Source of the DNA: Pseudonocardia kujensis | GTDB taxonomy: Bacteria > Actinomycetota > Actinomycetes > Mycobacteriales > Pseudonocardiaceae | Direction: 5' to 3' | DNA: 64,000 bases | Assembly: GCF_021283305.1 (NCBI RefSeq) | Contig: NZ_JAJSOK010000038.1 | Span: forward strand, 1 to 64,000 | Shown here: positions 26,352 to 34,380 of the stretch, piece after piece | Layout of the letters: each line of letters starts with the position of its first letter | Position numbering within the stretch: position 1 is the first letter of the stretch | Notes under the pieces: model-generated | The model's input: only the letters and a program-made list of their open reading frames with translations | What the model was told of the DNA's origin: nothing | Database searches by the model: none | Made by a program: the position numbers and the translations under genes

Positions 26352-26945
26352 GTGAGGGACGACCGCGCCGGCAGGCAGGCCACCGCTCCGGTCGGACCGG
26401 GCACCCTTCTGGTGGCCGCACCGAACCTCACCGACCCCAACTTCTCCCGCACCGTCGTCTACCTGGTCGAGCACCGGGAGCACGGCAGCCTGGGCGTCGT
26501 GCTCAACCGGCCGTCCGAGGCGTCGGTGCGCGACGTCCTCCCCCGCTGGGCGCCGCTGGCGTCGGGCCCCGGGTCCGTGTTCGTCGGCGGTCCGGTCGAC
26601 GGCACCACCGCGCTCTGCCTCGCCAGCCTGCGGCCGGGCCAGCGGGTCGACGGCATCGAGGGCGTGGTCGCGGTGAACGGACCGGTCGTGCTGGTCGACC
26701 TGGACAGCGAGCCGGCCGCGGTCGCCCCGCGCGTCCGCGGGCTGCGGGTCTTCGCCGGGTACGCGGGCTGGGACTCCGGGCAGCTGGCCGGAGAGATCGC
26801 GCGCGGGGACTGGTTCGTGGTCCCCGGCCTGCCCGACGACGTCACCACCGAGCGGCACGCCGACCTCTGGGGCCGGGTGCTGCGCCGGCAGGGCGCGCCG
26901 CTGGCGCTGCTGTCGACCTTCCCCGTGGAGATCGGGCTGAACTGA
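26352..26945 (+). CDS. YqgE/AlgH family protein (UPF0301)
   Basis: 197 residues from GTG 26352 (VRDDRAGRQATAPVGPGTLL). Contains the conserved LLVAAPNLTDPNFSRTVVYL (about 19-38), GVVLNRPS and FAGYAGWDSGQLAGEI segments of the family, complete to the C-terminal PVEIGLN. Structure of the family is known but function is not; a redox-linked regulatory role has been suggested in other bacteria. No ribosome site is evident. Confidence 0.93.
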   Translation: MRDDRAGRQATAPVGPGTLLVAAPNLTDPNFSRTVVYLVEHREHGSLGVVLNRPSEASVRDVLPRWAPLASGPGSVFVGGPVDGTTALCLASLRPGQRVDGIEGVVAVNGPVVLVDLDSEPAAVAPRVRGLRVFAGYAGWDSGQLAGEIARGDWFVVPGLPDDVTTERHADLWGRVLRRQGAPLALLSTFPVEIGLN

Positions 26946-27049
26946 GCCGGCGTTCGGCAACGCGTTCGTGACCTGCCGGACCTTTCGCCGGCGCGGCCGC
27001 GCGAGGACCCTGGAGGCCCGCACGGACCGAGACGGACCGAGGAGGCCGG

Positions 27050-27388
27050 ATGCCCGCCCGTCCTGCCGCCTCCCGCGTCCGCCTCGCCGCCGCGTTGGTG
27101 CTCGCGCCGCTGCTGGCCTCCTGCGCGGTCCTCGTGTCGGGCACCCCGACCCCGGCCCCACCGCGGACGCTCGACGGGGCCCAGCTCGAACGCGACGTCC
27201 GGGCGGTGCTCGCCGCCGACCCGTCGACCGCGGCGCTGGCGTCGGCGCCGCTGCAGTGCCCGCAGCAGGTCGTGGTGTACCCGCAGCTGGTGTTGTTCTG
27301 CCAGGTCCAGCAGGGCGCCGTGATCCGCTCGGTCCCGGTGACCGTGCTCGACCGGGACGGGAACTACCAGGTCGGCAAGCCGTTCTGA
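27050..27388 (+). CDS. Small lipoprotein, DUF4333-like
   Basis: 112 residues from ATG 27050 with GGAGG 6 nt upstream. Type II signal with lipobox LLASC (Cys25), so the mature protein is a lipid-anchored 88-residue domain. The mature part has one Cys pair (LQCPQ and LFCQV) and ends SVPVTVLDRDGNYQVGKPF, which resembles the DUF4333 fold of actinobacterial lipoproteins. Function unknown. It follows yqgE by 104 bp. Confidence 0.75.
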   Translation: MPARPAASRVRLAAALVLAPLLASCAVLVSGTPTPAPPRTLDGAQLERDVRAVLAADPSTAALASAPLQCPQQVVVYPQLVLFCQVQQGAVIRSVPVTVLDRDGNYQVGKPF

Positions 27389-27410
27389 CGTCCGTCCGAG
27401 ACCATGTCCA

Positions 27411-27438
27411 TACGTACGTCTAGGACGTTCGTACGAAC
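27411..27438. repeat. Nested inverted repeat in the lipoprotein/SdpI convergent gap
   Basis: TACGTACGTC-TAG-GACGTTCGTA (9 of 10 arm bases pair, 27411-27433), overlapping a second perfect 12-bp palindrome GTTCGTACGAAC (27427-27438). It could be a bidirectional terminator or a protein-binding site. It lies 23 bp after one stop codon and 154 bp from the other. Confidence 0.6.
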
Positions 27439-27591
27439 CAGACGATCATGCAGGTGGGTCGGGAAGCCCGACGAGTGCCCGTCGCCGGAAGGGCGCCTCA
27501 CGAGGTGCGCGGGCACCTGTCGACGGCGTGTGCACCGGGGTCGGTGCGTGTGCCGGGCGGTCGGCGGGGTGTGCGGGGCCGGGCTGGGTGG

Positions 27592-28041
27592 TCAGCGCGA
27601 GGCGGTGCGGCAGCCCGCGACCAGGTCGCACCCCGCGCAGGAGCCGGTGCAGCCACCGGCGGGGCCGGCGGCGGCCTCGGCGGCCCGGGTGGCGGTCTCG
27701 ATCCGGCCCGCGCGATCGCCGAGCGCGCCGCCGATCCCGGCCAGCACCAGCGCGCCGACCACGCCGATCGCCGTCACGATCCAGCCGAGGGCGGCGGGCG
27801 GGCCGGCCAGCAGCACGACGCCGGCGAAGAGGCAGACCGCCCCGGCGGCGCCGAGCGGCGGGGCCGCGACCTGGTTGGCCGAGACCCACGCGGGTGCCGA
27901 CTCGAGGGTGGCGGCGGTGCGGACGCCCGCCCAGCGGTTGCGCGGGAGCATCGAGCGCGCCCCCAGCACGGCGACCGTCACCAGCGCGACGCCGGCCAGG
28001 ACGAGGAGCACACCGAGGACGAGGCGCAGGGTCGCGGGCAC
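27592..28041 (-). CDS. SdpI/YhfL-type membrane protein with Cys-rich tail
   Basis: 149 residues from GTG 28039-28041 (VPATLRLVLGVLLVLAGVAL). Three to four membrane helices; the segment MLPRNRWAGVRTAATLESAPAWVSAN (about 31-56) is the signature linker of the SdpI family, which gives immunity to the SdpC toxin in Bacillus. The C-terminal tail after the last helix has four Cys in CTGSCAGCDLVAGC (about 131-144), unusual for the family. No toxin gene is nearby. It is convergent with the lipoprotein gene. Confidence 0.78.
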   Translation of the reverse strand: MPATLRLVLGVLLVLAGVALVTVAVLGARSMLPRNRWAGVRTAATLESAPAWVSANQVAAPPLGAAGAVCLFAGVVLLAGPPAALGWIVTAIGVVGALVLAGIGGALGDRAGRIETATRAAEAAAGPAGGCTGSCAGCDLVAGCRTASR

Positions 28042-28342
28042 GTCACCAGGGTAGTTCGGCCCCGCGGGCGCCCGGCGCGGCCCCGGTGGGCCCTCGCCGC
28101 GGGGCGGGACCGGCCGCTGCGCAACCCCGTCGAAGCCCGTCGGCCAGCAGCGTTACCCTGGGTATTGCGTTCCACGGCCCGCCGGAAGCCCGGCCTCACC
28201 GGCGCCGCGCCGAGTTGCACGCCGGACCGACCACGGCCCCCCGGGCCGAGCGCGATCCGGCCGCGCGGCTCCCGGCGACCGCAGCAGCAGGCCGACCGGC
28301 GAGCCGTCGCGGGACGGTTCATCCTCGAGGTAGAGCGGGATC
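28042..28342. other. Divergent region and leuS leader
   Basis: 301 bp without a gene. A TACCCT -10-like element at 28154-28159 would give leuS a 5' leader of about 175 nt; no matching -35 is obvious. I looked for the T-box antiterminator core (TGGNACCGCG) and did not find it. No strong hairpin with a T-run is visible. Confidence 0.4.
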
Positions 28343-31186
28343 ATGAGCACGGAGAGCACCACCATCGCGCCCGGAGACGCCTCCGCGTCCCCGCCCCACC
28401 GCTACGACGCGCGCCTGGCCGGCGAGATCGAGCGCCGCTGGCAGGACCGGTGGGAGGCCGAGGGCACGTTCCACGCGCCCAACCCGGGCGAGCCGGGCTC
28501 GGAGAAGCCCAAGGCGTACGTGATGGACATGTTCCCGTACCCGTCGGGTGCGGGGCTGCACGTCGGCCACCCGCTGGGCTTCATCGGCACGGACGTGCTG
28601 GGCCGCTACCTGCGCATGACCGGGCACAACGTGCTGCACCCGATGGGCTTCGACTCGTTCGGCCTGCCCGCCGAGCAGTACGCCGTGCAGACCGGCACGC
28701 ACCCGCGCACCACCACCGAGGCGAACATCGCCCGGTACAAGCAGCAGCTGCGGCAGCTGGGCCTGGCCCACGACCCGCGCCGCTCGATCGCGACCACGGA
28801 CGTCACGTACTACCGCTGGACCCAGTGGATCTTCCTGCAGATCTTCGAGTCCTGGTACGACACCGAGGCCGACCGCGCCCGCCCCGTCGCCGAGCTGGTG
28901 GCGGAGTTCGAGTCCGGTGCCCGGCCGACTCCGGACGGTCGTCCGTACGCCGAGCTGGCGGAGCCCGAGCGTCGCGCGCTGATCGACTCCTACCGCCTGG
29001 CCTACGTCTCCGAGGCCCCGGTGAACTGGTGCCCGGGACTGGGCACCGTGCTGGCGAACGAGGAGGTCACGGCCGACGGCCGCTCCGAGCGCGGCAACTA
29101 CCCCGTCTTCCGCCGCAACCTCAAGCAGTGGATGATGCGGATCACCGCCTACGCGGACCGGTTGGCCGCGGACCTGGACCGGGTGGACTGGCCCGAGTCG
29201 GTCAAGGCGATGCAGCGCAACTGGATCGGTCGCTCCGAGGGCGCCCGGGTCCGGTTCCCCGCCCCTGCCGGCGAGATCGAGGTCTTCACCACGCGCCCGG
29301 ACACGCTGTTCGGCGCCACCTACATGGTCCTGGCCCCGGAGCACCCGCTGGTCGACGCACTGACCCCGGCCGCGTGGCCGGAGGGCACGGACGTGCGCTG
29401 GACCGGCGGGGCCGCGACCCCGGCCGAGGCCGTCGCCGGCTACCGCGCCGCGGCCGCCCGGAAGACGGAGCTGGACCGGCAGGAGAACAAGGAGAAGACC
29501 GGCGTCTTCACCGGCGCGTTCGCCACGAACCCGGTCAACGGCGAGCAGATCCCGGTCTTCGTCGCCGACTACGTGCTGATGGGCTACGGCACCGGCGCGA
29601 TCATGGCCGTCCCGGCCCAGGACCAGCGCGACTGGGACTTCGCGACCGCCTTCGGCCTGCCGATCGTCCGCACGGTCGACCCGGGCGCCTGGGAGGGCGA
29701 GGCCTTCACGGGCGACGGACCCGCGATCAACTCGGCCAACGCCGAGGTCAGCCTGAACGGGCTGGGCGTCACCGAGGCCAAGCGCGCGATCATCGACTGG
29801 CTGGTGGCGAAGGGGTTCGGCGAGGGCGTCGTCCAGTACAAGCTGCGGGACTGGCTGTTCTCCCGGCAGCGGTACTGGGGCGAGCCGTTCCCGATCGTGT
29901 GGGACGAGTACGGCCCCGTCGGGCTGCCGGAGGACCAGCTGCCCGTCGTGCTGCCCGACGTCGACGACTACTCCCCCAAGACCTACGACCCGGACGACGC
30001 GGACACCGAGCCGGAGCCGCCGCTGTCGCGCGCCGAGGACTGGGTGAACGTCGAGCTCGACCTGGGCGACGGGCCGAAGAAGTACCGCCGCGAGACGAAC
30101 ACGATGCCGCAGTGGGCCGGGTCGTGCTGGTACTACCTGCGCTACCTGGACCCGGAGAACTCCGAGCGGTTCACCGGCGTCGAGGCCGAGAAGTACTGGA
30201 TCGGCAAGGAGCCGGAGATCTCGCCGGTCGACCCGGGCGGCGTCGACCTGTACGTCGGCGGCGTCGAGCACGCGGTGCTGCACCTGCTGTACTCGCGGTT
30301 CTGGCACAAGGTGCTGTACGACCTGGGCCACGTGACCAGCGAGGAGCCCTTCCGCAAGCTGTTCAACCAGGGCTACATCCAGGCCTACGCCTACACGGAC
30401 TCCCGCGGGCTGTACGTGCCGGCGGAGGAAGTGGTCGAGGGGGACGACGGCCGTTTCACGTGGAACGGCCAGCCGGTGAACCGTGAGTACGGGAAGATGG
30501 GCAAGTCCCTCAAGAACGTCGTCACGCCGGACGAGATGTGCGACCGGTACGGCGCCGACACGTTCCGCCTGTACGAGATGTACACCGGCCCGATGGAGGC
30601 CTCGCGGCCCTGGTCGACCCGGGACGTCGTCGGGCCGCAGCGTTTCCTGCAGCGGGTCTGGCGCAACCTGGTCGACGAGAACACGGGCGAACCGCGGGTC
30701 ACGGACGACGAGCCCGACGCCGACACCCTACGGGCGCTGCACAAGGCGATCGCGGGCGTGCGCGAGGACTACCCGGCGCTGCACTACAACACCGCCGCGG
30801 CGAAGCTGATCGAGCTGAACAACCACCTGACCAAGGAGTTCCCCGGTGGGGCGCCGCGGTCGGTGGCGGAGCCGCTGCTGCTGATGCTGGCGCCGCTGGC
30901 CCCGCACATCAGCGAGGAGCTCTGGAGCCGGCTGGGCCACGAGGCCACGCTGGCCTACGAGGCCTTCCCCGTGGCCGACGAGCGGTACCTCGTCCAGGAG
31001 ACCGTCGAGTACCCGATCCAGGTCAACGGCAAGGTGCGCTCGCGCGTCACCGTCGCGGCCGACGCCGACGCTGCGGCCGTGCAGGCTGCGGCGCTGGCGG
31101 ACGAGAAGATCGTCGCCGCGCTCGCCGGTGCCGAGCCGCGGAAGGTGATCGTGGTGCCCGGCCGGCTGGTGAACGTCGTCCGCTGA
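28343..31186 (+). CDS. leuS: Leucyl-tRNA synthetase
   Basis: 947 residues from ATG 28343, with GAGCGGG upstream. Class I synthetase with HIGH-type HVGH (about 72-75), the editing domain (CP1) including the FTTRPDTLFGATYMVLAPEH stretch (about 314), the KMSKS loop as KMGKS (about 717-721) and the anticodon-binding region. C-terminus ends ALAGAEPRKVIVVPGRLVNVV, the usual LeuS tail. It charges tRNA-Leu in the cytosol. A ParB site is embedded in the coding sequence at 30453, just before the KMGKS loop. Confidence 0.98.
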   Translation: MSTESTTIAPGDASASPPHRYDARLAGEIERRWQDRWEAEGTFHAPNPGEPGSEKPKAYVMDMFPYPSGAGLHVGHPLGFIGTDVLGRYLRMTGHNVLHPMGFDSFGLPAEQYAVQTGTHPRTTTEANIARYKQQLRQLGLAHDPRRSIATTDVTYYRWTQWIFLQIFESWYDTEADRARPVAELVAEFESGARPTPDGRPYAELAEPERRALIDSYRLAYVSEAPVNWCPGLGTVLANEEVTADGRSERGNYPVFRRNLKQWMMRITAYADRLAADLDRVDWPESVKAMQRNWIGRSEGARVRFPAPAGEIEVFTTRPDTLFGATYMVLAPEHPLVDALTPAAWPEGTDVRWTGGAATPAEAVAGYRAAAARKTELDRQENKEKTGVFTGAFATNPVNGEQIPVFVADYVLMGYGTGAIMAVPAQDQRDWDFATAFGLPIVRTVDPGAWEGEAFTGDGPAINSANAEVSLNGLGVTEAKRAIIDWLVAKGFGEGVVQYKLRDWLFSRQRYWGEPFPIVWDEYGPVGLPEDQLPVVLPDVDDYSPKTYDPDDADTEPEPPLSRAEDWVNVELDLGDGPKKYRRETNTMPQWAGSCWYYLRYLDPENSERFTGVEAEKYWIGKEPEISPVDPGGVDLYVGGVEHAVLHLLYSRFWHKVLYDLGHVTSEEPFRKLFNQGYIQAYAYTDSRGLYVPAEEVVEGDDGRFTWNGQPVNREYGKMGKSLKNVVTPDEMCDRYGADTFRLYEMYTGPMEASRPWSTRDVVGPQRFLQRVWRNLVDENTGEPRVTDDEPDADTLRALHKAIAGVREDYPALHYNTAAAKLIELNNHLTKEFPGGAPRSVAEPLLLMLAPLAPHISEELWSRLGHEATLAYEAFPVADERYLVQETVEYPIQVNGKVRSRVTVAADADAAAVQAAALADEKIVAALAGAEPRKVIVVPGRLVNVVR
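30453..30466. promoter_or_regulatory. parS site inside leuS
   Basis: GTTTCACGTGGAAC, identical to the site at 7648 and one base from the perfect palindrome. It encodes part of GRFTWNGQ (about residues 703-708). It lies about 19 kb beyond the origin-proximal cluster, extending the parS region to at least 23 kb. Confidence 0.88.
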
Positions 31187-31216
31187 CCGCGCTCGGCCCG
31201 GTGCCCGGCCGGTCGC

Positions 31217-31693
31217 TCAGCCCGTCTCGGAGGCCCGGCGCCGCCTGAGCGGACGCACCGCCCGCCGGGTCGCGCCGGCCGGGGGCGGGGCACTGCGGGC
31301 CGGGTCGTCGAGCCAGCCGTCGACCTCGGCCAGGACGAGGGCGGCGTCGGCCAGCGCGGACTGCGCCTCCTCGAGCGGCACCGGTGCCCACGAGCGCTCG
31401 GCGAGCGCGGCGCGGTTGAGCAGCGAGCGCAGCAGCCGTCCGGTCACCGGATCCATCGCGCGCTCGCGCACCACCCGGCGGACGTAGGCCGAGACCACGT
31501 CCGACGACTGGTCGCGGGTCTCGTCCAGCGCCGCCAGCGCCACCTGGGCGGACTCGAGCGCGGCGCGGGCAGCCGTGACCACGGCCTGCCCGGCGAACCC
31601 GTTCCCGGCGAGCAGCTCGGCAGCGGCCAGCTCGCGGCGCGCCCGGGCCGTACCGGGCCGCGGTCCCGGGGCACGCTCCTGCGCGTTCGTCAC
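31217..31693 (-). CDS. HEPN-like helical protein, partner of the upstream nucleotidyltransferase
   Basis: 158 residues from GTG 31691-31693 (VTNAQERAPGPRPGTARARR), overlapping the preceding NTase gene by 4 bp. Residues 20-140 form a predicted all-helical bundle, LAAAELLAGNGFAGQAVVTA and so on, like HEPN proteins that pair with minimal nucleotidyltransferases. The whole protein contains no histidine, so the RNase motif RX4-6H of active HEPN toxins is absent. The basic tail RRAVRPLRRRRASETG ends 30 bp from the leuS stop. The HEPN assignment is inference from fold pattern and neighbour. Confidence 0.6.
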   Translation of the reverse strand: MTNAQERAPGPRPGTARARRELAAAELLAGNGFAGQAVVTAARAALESAQVALAALDETRDQSSDVVSAYVRRVVRERAMDPVTGRLLRSLLNRAALAERSWAPVPLEEAQSALADAALVLAEVDGWLDDPARSAPPPAGATRRAVRPLRRRRASETG

Positions 31694-32466
31694 CGCAACC
31701 GCACCGCCTCGGCGCGGGCGCGGACGAGCCACGGCTCCTCGGGCCGGGACAGCTGCGCCTGCGTCACCGGGTAGGCGCACACCGTGATGCCGGAGCGTTC
31801 GGTGTGTCGCCAGAGGACGGACTCGACGGCGCGGAGCTCGGCCCACGGCGACTGCAGGTCCTCGAGGACCACCAGCAGGTCCAGCTCGGACTCGACCGAT
31901 CCCTCCCCGCTCGCCCACGGCCCCACCAGAAGGACCTGGTGCAACCGGTCGCCGTAGTGCGTCGCCAGCTCCGTGGCGACGGTGGCGGGCAGGTCCTCGT
32001 TCTCCGGCGACGGGTCCGGATAGGCCGCCGCCGCGAGCTCCGCGGCCTCGGGGTCGACGAGCCCGGCATCGGCGAGCCAGGTGAGCGCGCGCCGCCGGGC
32101 CCGGGCGTCGCGGAACCGGAACCACTGGTCCCGCACCTCGGGGAACTCGAAGAGGGTGTTCTTGAAGCGGCGGAAGGCGCCGCGGCCGTTGAGCGCGCGG
32201 TCGAGCAGCTCGGCCGCCCGCCGGTGCTGGACGCCGGAGGTGAAGTCGGCCATGTCCTGGTAGCCCTCGCGCGAGTCCGTCTGCTCGATCGCGACCCAGC
32301 CCTGCGCCTCGAGATCCTCGGACTCGTCGGGCTCGCCGGTGTACACCTCGGGCATCGTGGAGAGGATTCGGCCCGTGCGCGGGTCGATCCACCACTGCAC
32401 CTCGGGGGTGCGGTCGTCGAGGGCGTCGGCCAGCTCGCCGAGATCGACCTGGGCCGGATCGAGCAT
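31690..32466 (-). CDS. UPF0158 domain fused to a nucleotidyltransferase-fold domain
   Basis: 258 residues from ATG 32464-32466 (MLDPAQVDLGELADALDDRT), with a TAGGGT -10 exactly 7 nt upstream (leaderless). Residues 1-145 match the UPF0158 pattern: EVQWWIDPRTGRIL, DSREGYQDMADF, LNGRGAFRRFKNTLFEFPEV, QWFRFRDARARRRALTWL. Residues 165-258 look like a minimal nucleotidyltransferase: LLVGPWASGEGSVESELDLL, but the usual GS is GP, the first metal Asp of SDxDL is Glu, and the third acidic position in ITVCAYPV is missing. Catalysis is therefore doubtful. It is translationally coupled to the HEPN-like gene, an arrangement like MNT-HEPN pairs. Confidence 0.72.
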   Translation of the reverse strand: MLDPAQVDLGELADALDDRTPEVQWWIDPRTGRILSTMPEVYTGEPDESEDLEAQGWVAIEQTDSREGYQDMADFTSGVQHRRAAELLDRALNGRGAFRRFKNTLFEFPEVRDQWFRFRDARARRRALTWLADAGLVDPEAAELAAAAYPDPSPENEDLPATVATELATHYGDRLHQVLLVGPWASGEGSVESELDLLVVLEDLQSPWAELRAVESVLWRHTERSGITVCAYPVTQAQLSRPEEPWLVRARAEAVRLR

Positions 32467-32546
32467 GGCTCGCACCCTACCCAGGCGCGGGCCCCCCGAG
32501 CCCTTTGTCGCCCGGCCGGATCAGCGCGGCCGACCGGCCGACCCGA

Positions 32547-33230
32547 TCAGCGGGGCCGGACGACGATCTCGGGCACGTGCGCGTCGTCGGTCGCGGCGAC
32601 CGCGGCGAGGATCGCGGCGGCGACGCTCTCGGGCCGCAGGAACCTCGACCCGTCGTACTCCCCGCCCTCGTGCGCGACGACGGCCCGCTGCATGGCGGTG
32701 TCGACGCGGCCGGGGTGCACGGAGGTCACCCGCAGCTCGGGCTCCTCGGCACGCAGCGCGTCGGCGAAGGCGCGCAGGGCGAACTTGCTCGCGGCGTAGG
32801 AGCCCCAGCCGGCCCGGGCGGTGAGCCCGGAGCCGGAGTTCACCAGCACGACGTCGCCGCGGGCGGCCCGCAGCGCGGGCAGCAGGAGCCGGGTCAGTCC
32901 GGCCACCGCGACCACGTTGACCTCGAACTGGCGCCGCCACGTGTCCGGCTCGGTCTCGGCGACCGTGCCGAGGAGCCCGACGCCGGCGGAGTGCACCAGG
33001 ACGTCGAGGCGCTCCAGGCCGAGCCCGGCCACGGCCGCGGCGACGGACCCGTCGTCCGTCAGGTCGACGGGCCAGGCGCGCGCGCCGTCGAGCTCGGCGG
33101 CGAGGGACTCGAGCGCCACCGGGTCGCGCCCGCCCAGCAGCACGTCGTGCGTGGGGGCGAGGGCGCGGGCGGTGGCGGCACCGATCCCGCGGGAGGCGCC
33201 GGTGACGAGGGCGAGCGGCCGGGGGTCCAC
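32547..33230 (-). CDS. Short-chain dehydrogenase/reductase
   Basis: 227 residues from GTG 33228-33230 (VDPRPLALVTGASRGIGAAT), because TAGGGT lies 7 nt upstream; GTG 33239 would add three residues. Complete classical SDR: NAD(P) motif TGASRGIG (about 10-17), HSAG in place of NNAG, active Ser in LVNSGSG, and YAASK. Substrate unknown. The gene is between the NTase pair and the NlpC/P60 gene, all on the minus strand. Confidence 0.88.
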   Translation of the reverse strand: MDPRPLALVTGASRGIGAATARALAPTHDVLLGGRDPVALESLAAELDGARAWPVDLTDDGSVAAAVAGLGLERLDVLVHSAGVGLLGTVAETEPDTWRRQFEVNVVAVAGLTRLLLPALRAARGDVVLVNSGSGLTARAGWGSYAASKFALRAFADALRAEEPELRVTSVHPGRVDTAMQRAVVAHEGGEYDGSRFLRPESVAAAILAAVAATDDAHVPEIVVRPR

Positions 33231-33275
33231 GGCCGCCACCCTAGGCCTCCCGGCGCCCCACGGATCGGAGCGGGC

Positions 33276-33866
33276 TCAGACCCGGCGGGCGCCGCTGAAC
33301 GGCATGGCGTTCAGCGAGCTGATCTTCACCGGCTGCCCGCTGGTGCTCGCGTGCACGACCTGGCCGTTGCCGATGTACATGGCCACGTGACTGACCGGGC
33401 TGTAGAAGAACACCAGGTCACCGGGCTGCAGGCTGCCCTTCGACACCGGGGTGCCCACGGTCGACTGGGCGCGGCTGGTGCGCGGGATCGAGACGCCGGC
33501 GTTCTTGAAGGCGAAGCTCGTGAGACCGGAGCAGTCGAACGCCGACGGACCGGACGCGCCGTAGCTGTAGGGCTTGCCGACCTGTGCCAGCGCCGACGAC
33601 AGCGCGGAGGCGCGCTTGGCGGCCGGCGACAGCCCGGCCGAGGCGGCCTCGACGGCCTGCGCGGGGGCGGTGAACGCGACGGTCTGGACCGCGGCCTCGA
33701 CGGGGGCTGCGGCGGCTGCGGCGGGAGCGGCGGGAGCGGCCGCGGTGGCGGCTGCGGGCGCCTCGGCGGCCCCGGTGGAGGCCGGCGCGAGGGCGAAGAA
33801 GGCGGCCGCCGCGGCGGTGGCGGCGACCAGGGTGGAGCGCAGCAGCGCAGGTTTGTGCTCGGGCAC
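33276..33866 (-). CDS. NlpC/P60 peptidoglycan endopeptidase, secreted
   Basis: 196 residues from GTG 33864-33866 (VPEHKPALLRSTLVAATAAA), with GAGGA about 10 nt upstream. Signal peptide (about 1-35, cleavage near STGAAEA), an Ala/Pro linker (about 36-80), then a C-terminal NlpC/P60 domain with catalytic Cys in SAFDCSGLTSFAFKNAG, His in SPVSHVAMYIG and the third polar residue in VVHAS. It cleaves D-Glu-meso-DAP bonds in peptidoglycan peptides. A roughly 460-bp leader precedes it. Confidence 0.92.
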   Translation of the reverse strand: MPEHKPALLRSTLVAATAAAAAFFALAPASTGAAEAPAAATAAAPAAPAAAAAAPVEAAVQTVAFTAPAQAVEAASAGLSPAAKRASALSSALAQVGKPYSYGASGPSAFDCSGLTSFAFKNAGVSIPRTSRAQSTVGTPVSKGSLQPGDLVFFYSPVSHVAMYIGNGQVVHASTSGQPVKISSLNAMPFSGARRV

Positions 33867-34329
33867 CGGTGTGCATCCTCGTGAATCGCACCGCCGGACG
33901 GCCGTCGGCACCCGCTCGGGGGAGAACGGGGTACCGGCCTGACGGGTGCGTGGGGAGTGCTCCGGCGGGGAGGCGTTGGGGAGCCCGGGCCGGCAGACGC
34001 ACCCGCCCGTCCGGGCGGTGACCCCGTGCCCGTCCTCCCGGGTGGAGGGCGGTTGCGCAGGGCCGGGAAGCAAATTACGAACGCATTACGGTCATCGCCA
34101 TGACGGAGATCTCATTCTGGCCACGGAAATCGGGTGACCGTTCTCACGGAATCGGTGACACGTTCGGCCCAATGCGGCCGTGATGGCGCCGTGATCGGAT
34201 CCTCACACTCGTCGATGCAGGTGAGAAGGGCCGGCCTCGGTCACGTGATGTGGCCGTGATGACTCCGTCCGGGTGAGATCGTTTCCGGACCGGAAGCTCC
34301 GCGAACATTTCCGGAAGGAAAGCAAAAAA
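33867..34329 (-). promoter_or_regulatory. Long leader upstream of the NlpC/P60 gene, candidate riboswitch
   Basis: 463 bp without a gene between the NlpC/P60 start and the ino1 terminator. The distal part has the least GC-rich sequence of this area (about 34062-34110, minus-strand TTCGTAATTTGC), a plausible promoter. The proximal 200 bp is G/C-structured and starts near GCGCAACCGCCCTCCACCC. In actinobacteria the c-di-AMP (ydaO) riboswitch often sits in front of NlpC/P60 and Rpf genes, which prompts the suggestion; I cannot match the full consensus by eye. Confidence 0.3.
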
Positions 34330-34364
34330 GAACCCCGGCCGGAGACGGGATCCGGCCGGGGTTC
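34330..34364 (-). terminator. Intrinsic terminator of ino1
   Basis: A 14-bp stem, GAACCCCGGCCGGA (34330-34343) with TCCGGCCGGGGTTC (34351-34364), 7-nt loop. On the minus strand it is followed by CTTTTTTGCTTTCC, a true T-run. It is the only classical hairpin-plus-T terminator that I find in the window, 17 bp after the ino1 stop. Confidence 0.92.
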
Positions 34365-34380
34365 CGAGGAGGGTGGGCGC

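Noticed and set aside
28166..28342. T-box leader in front of leuS
   Set aside because: The conserved TGGNACCGCG antiterminator core is not present in the leader.
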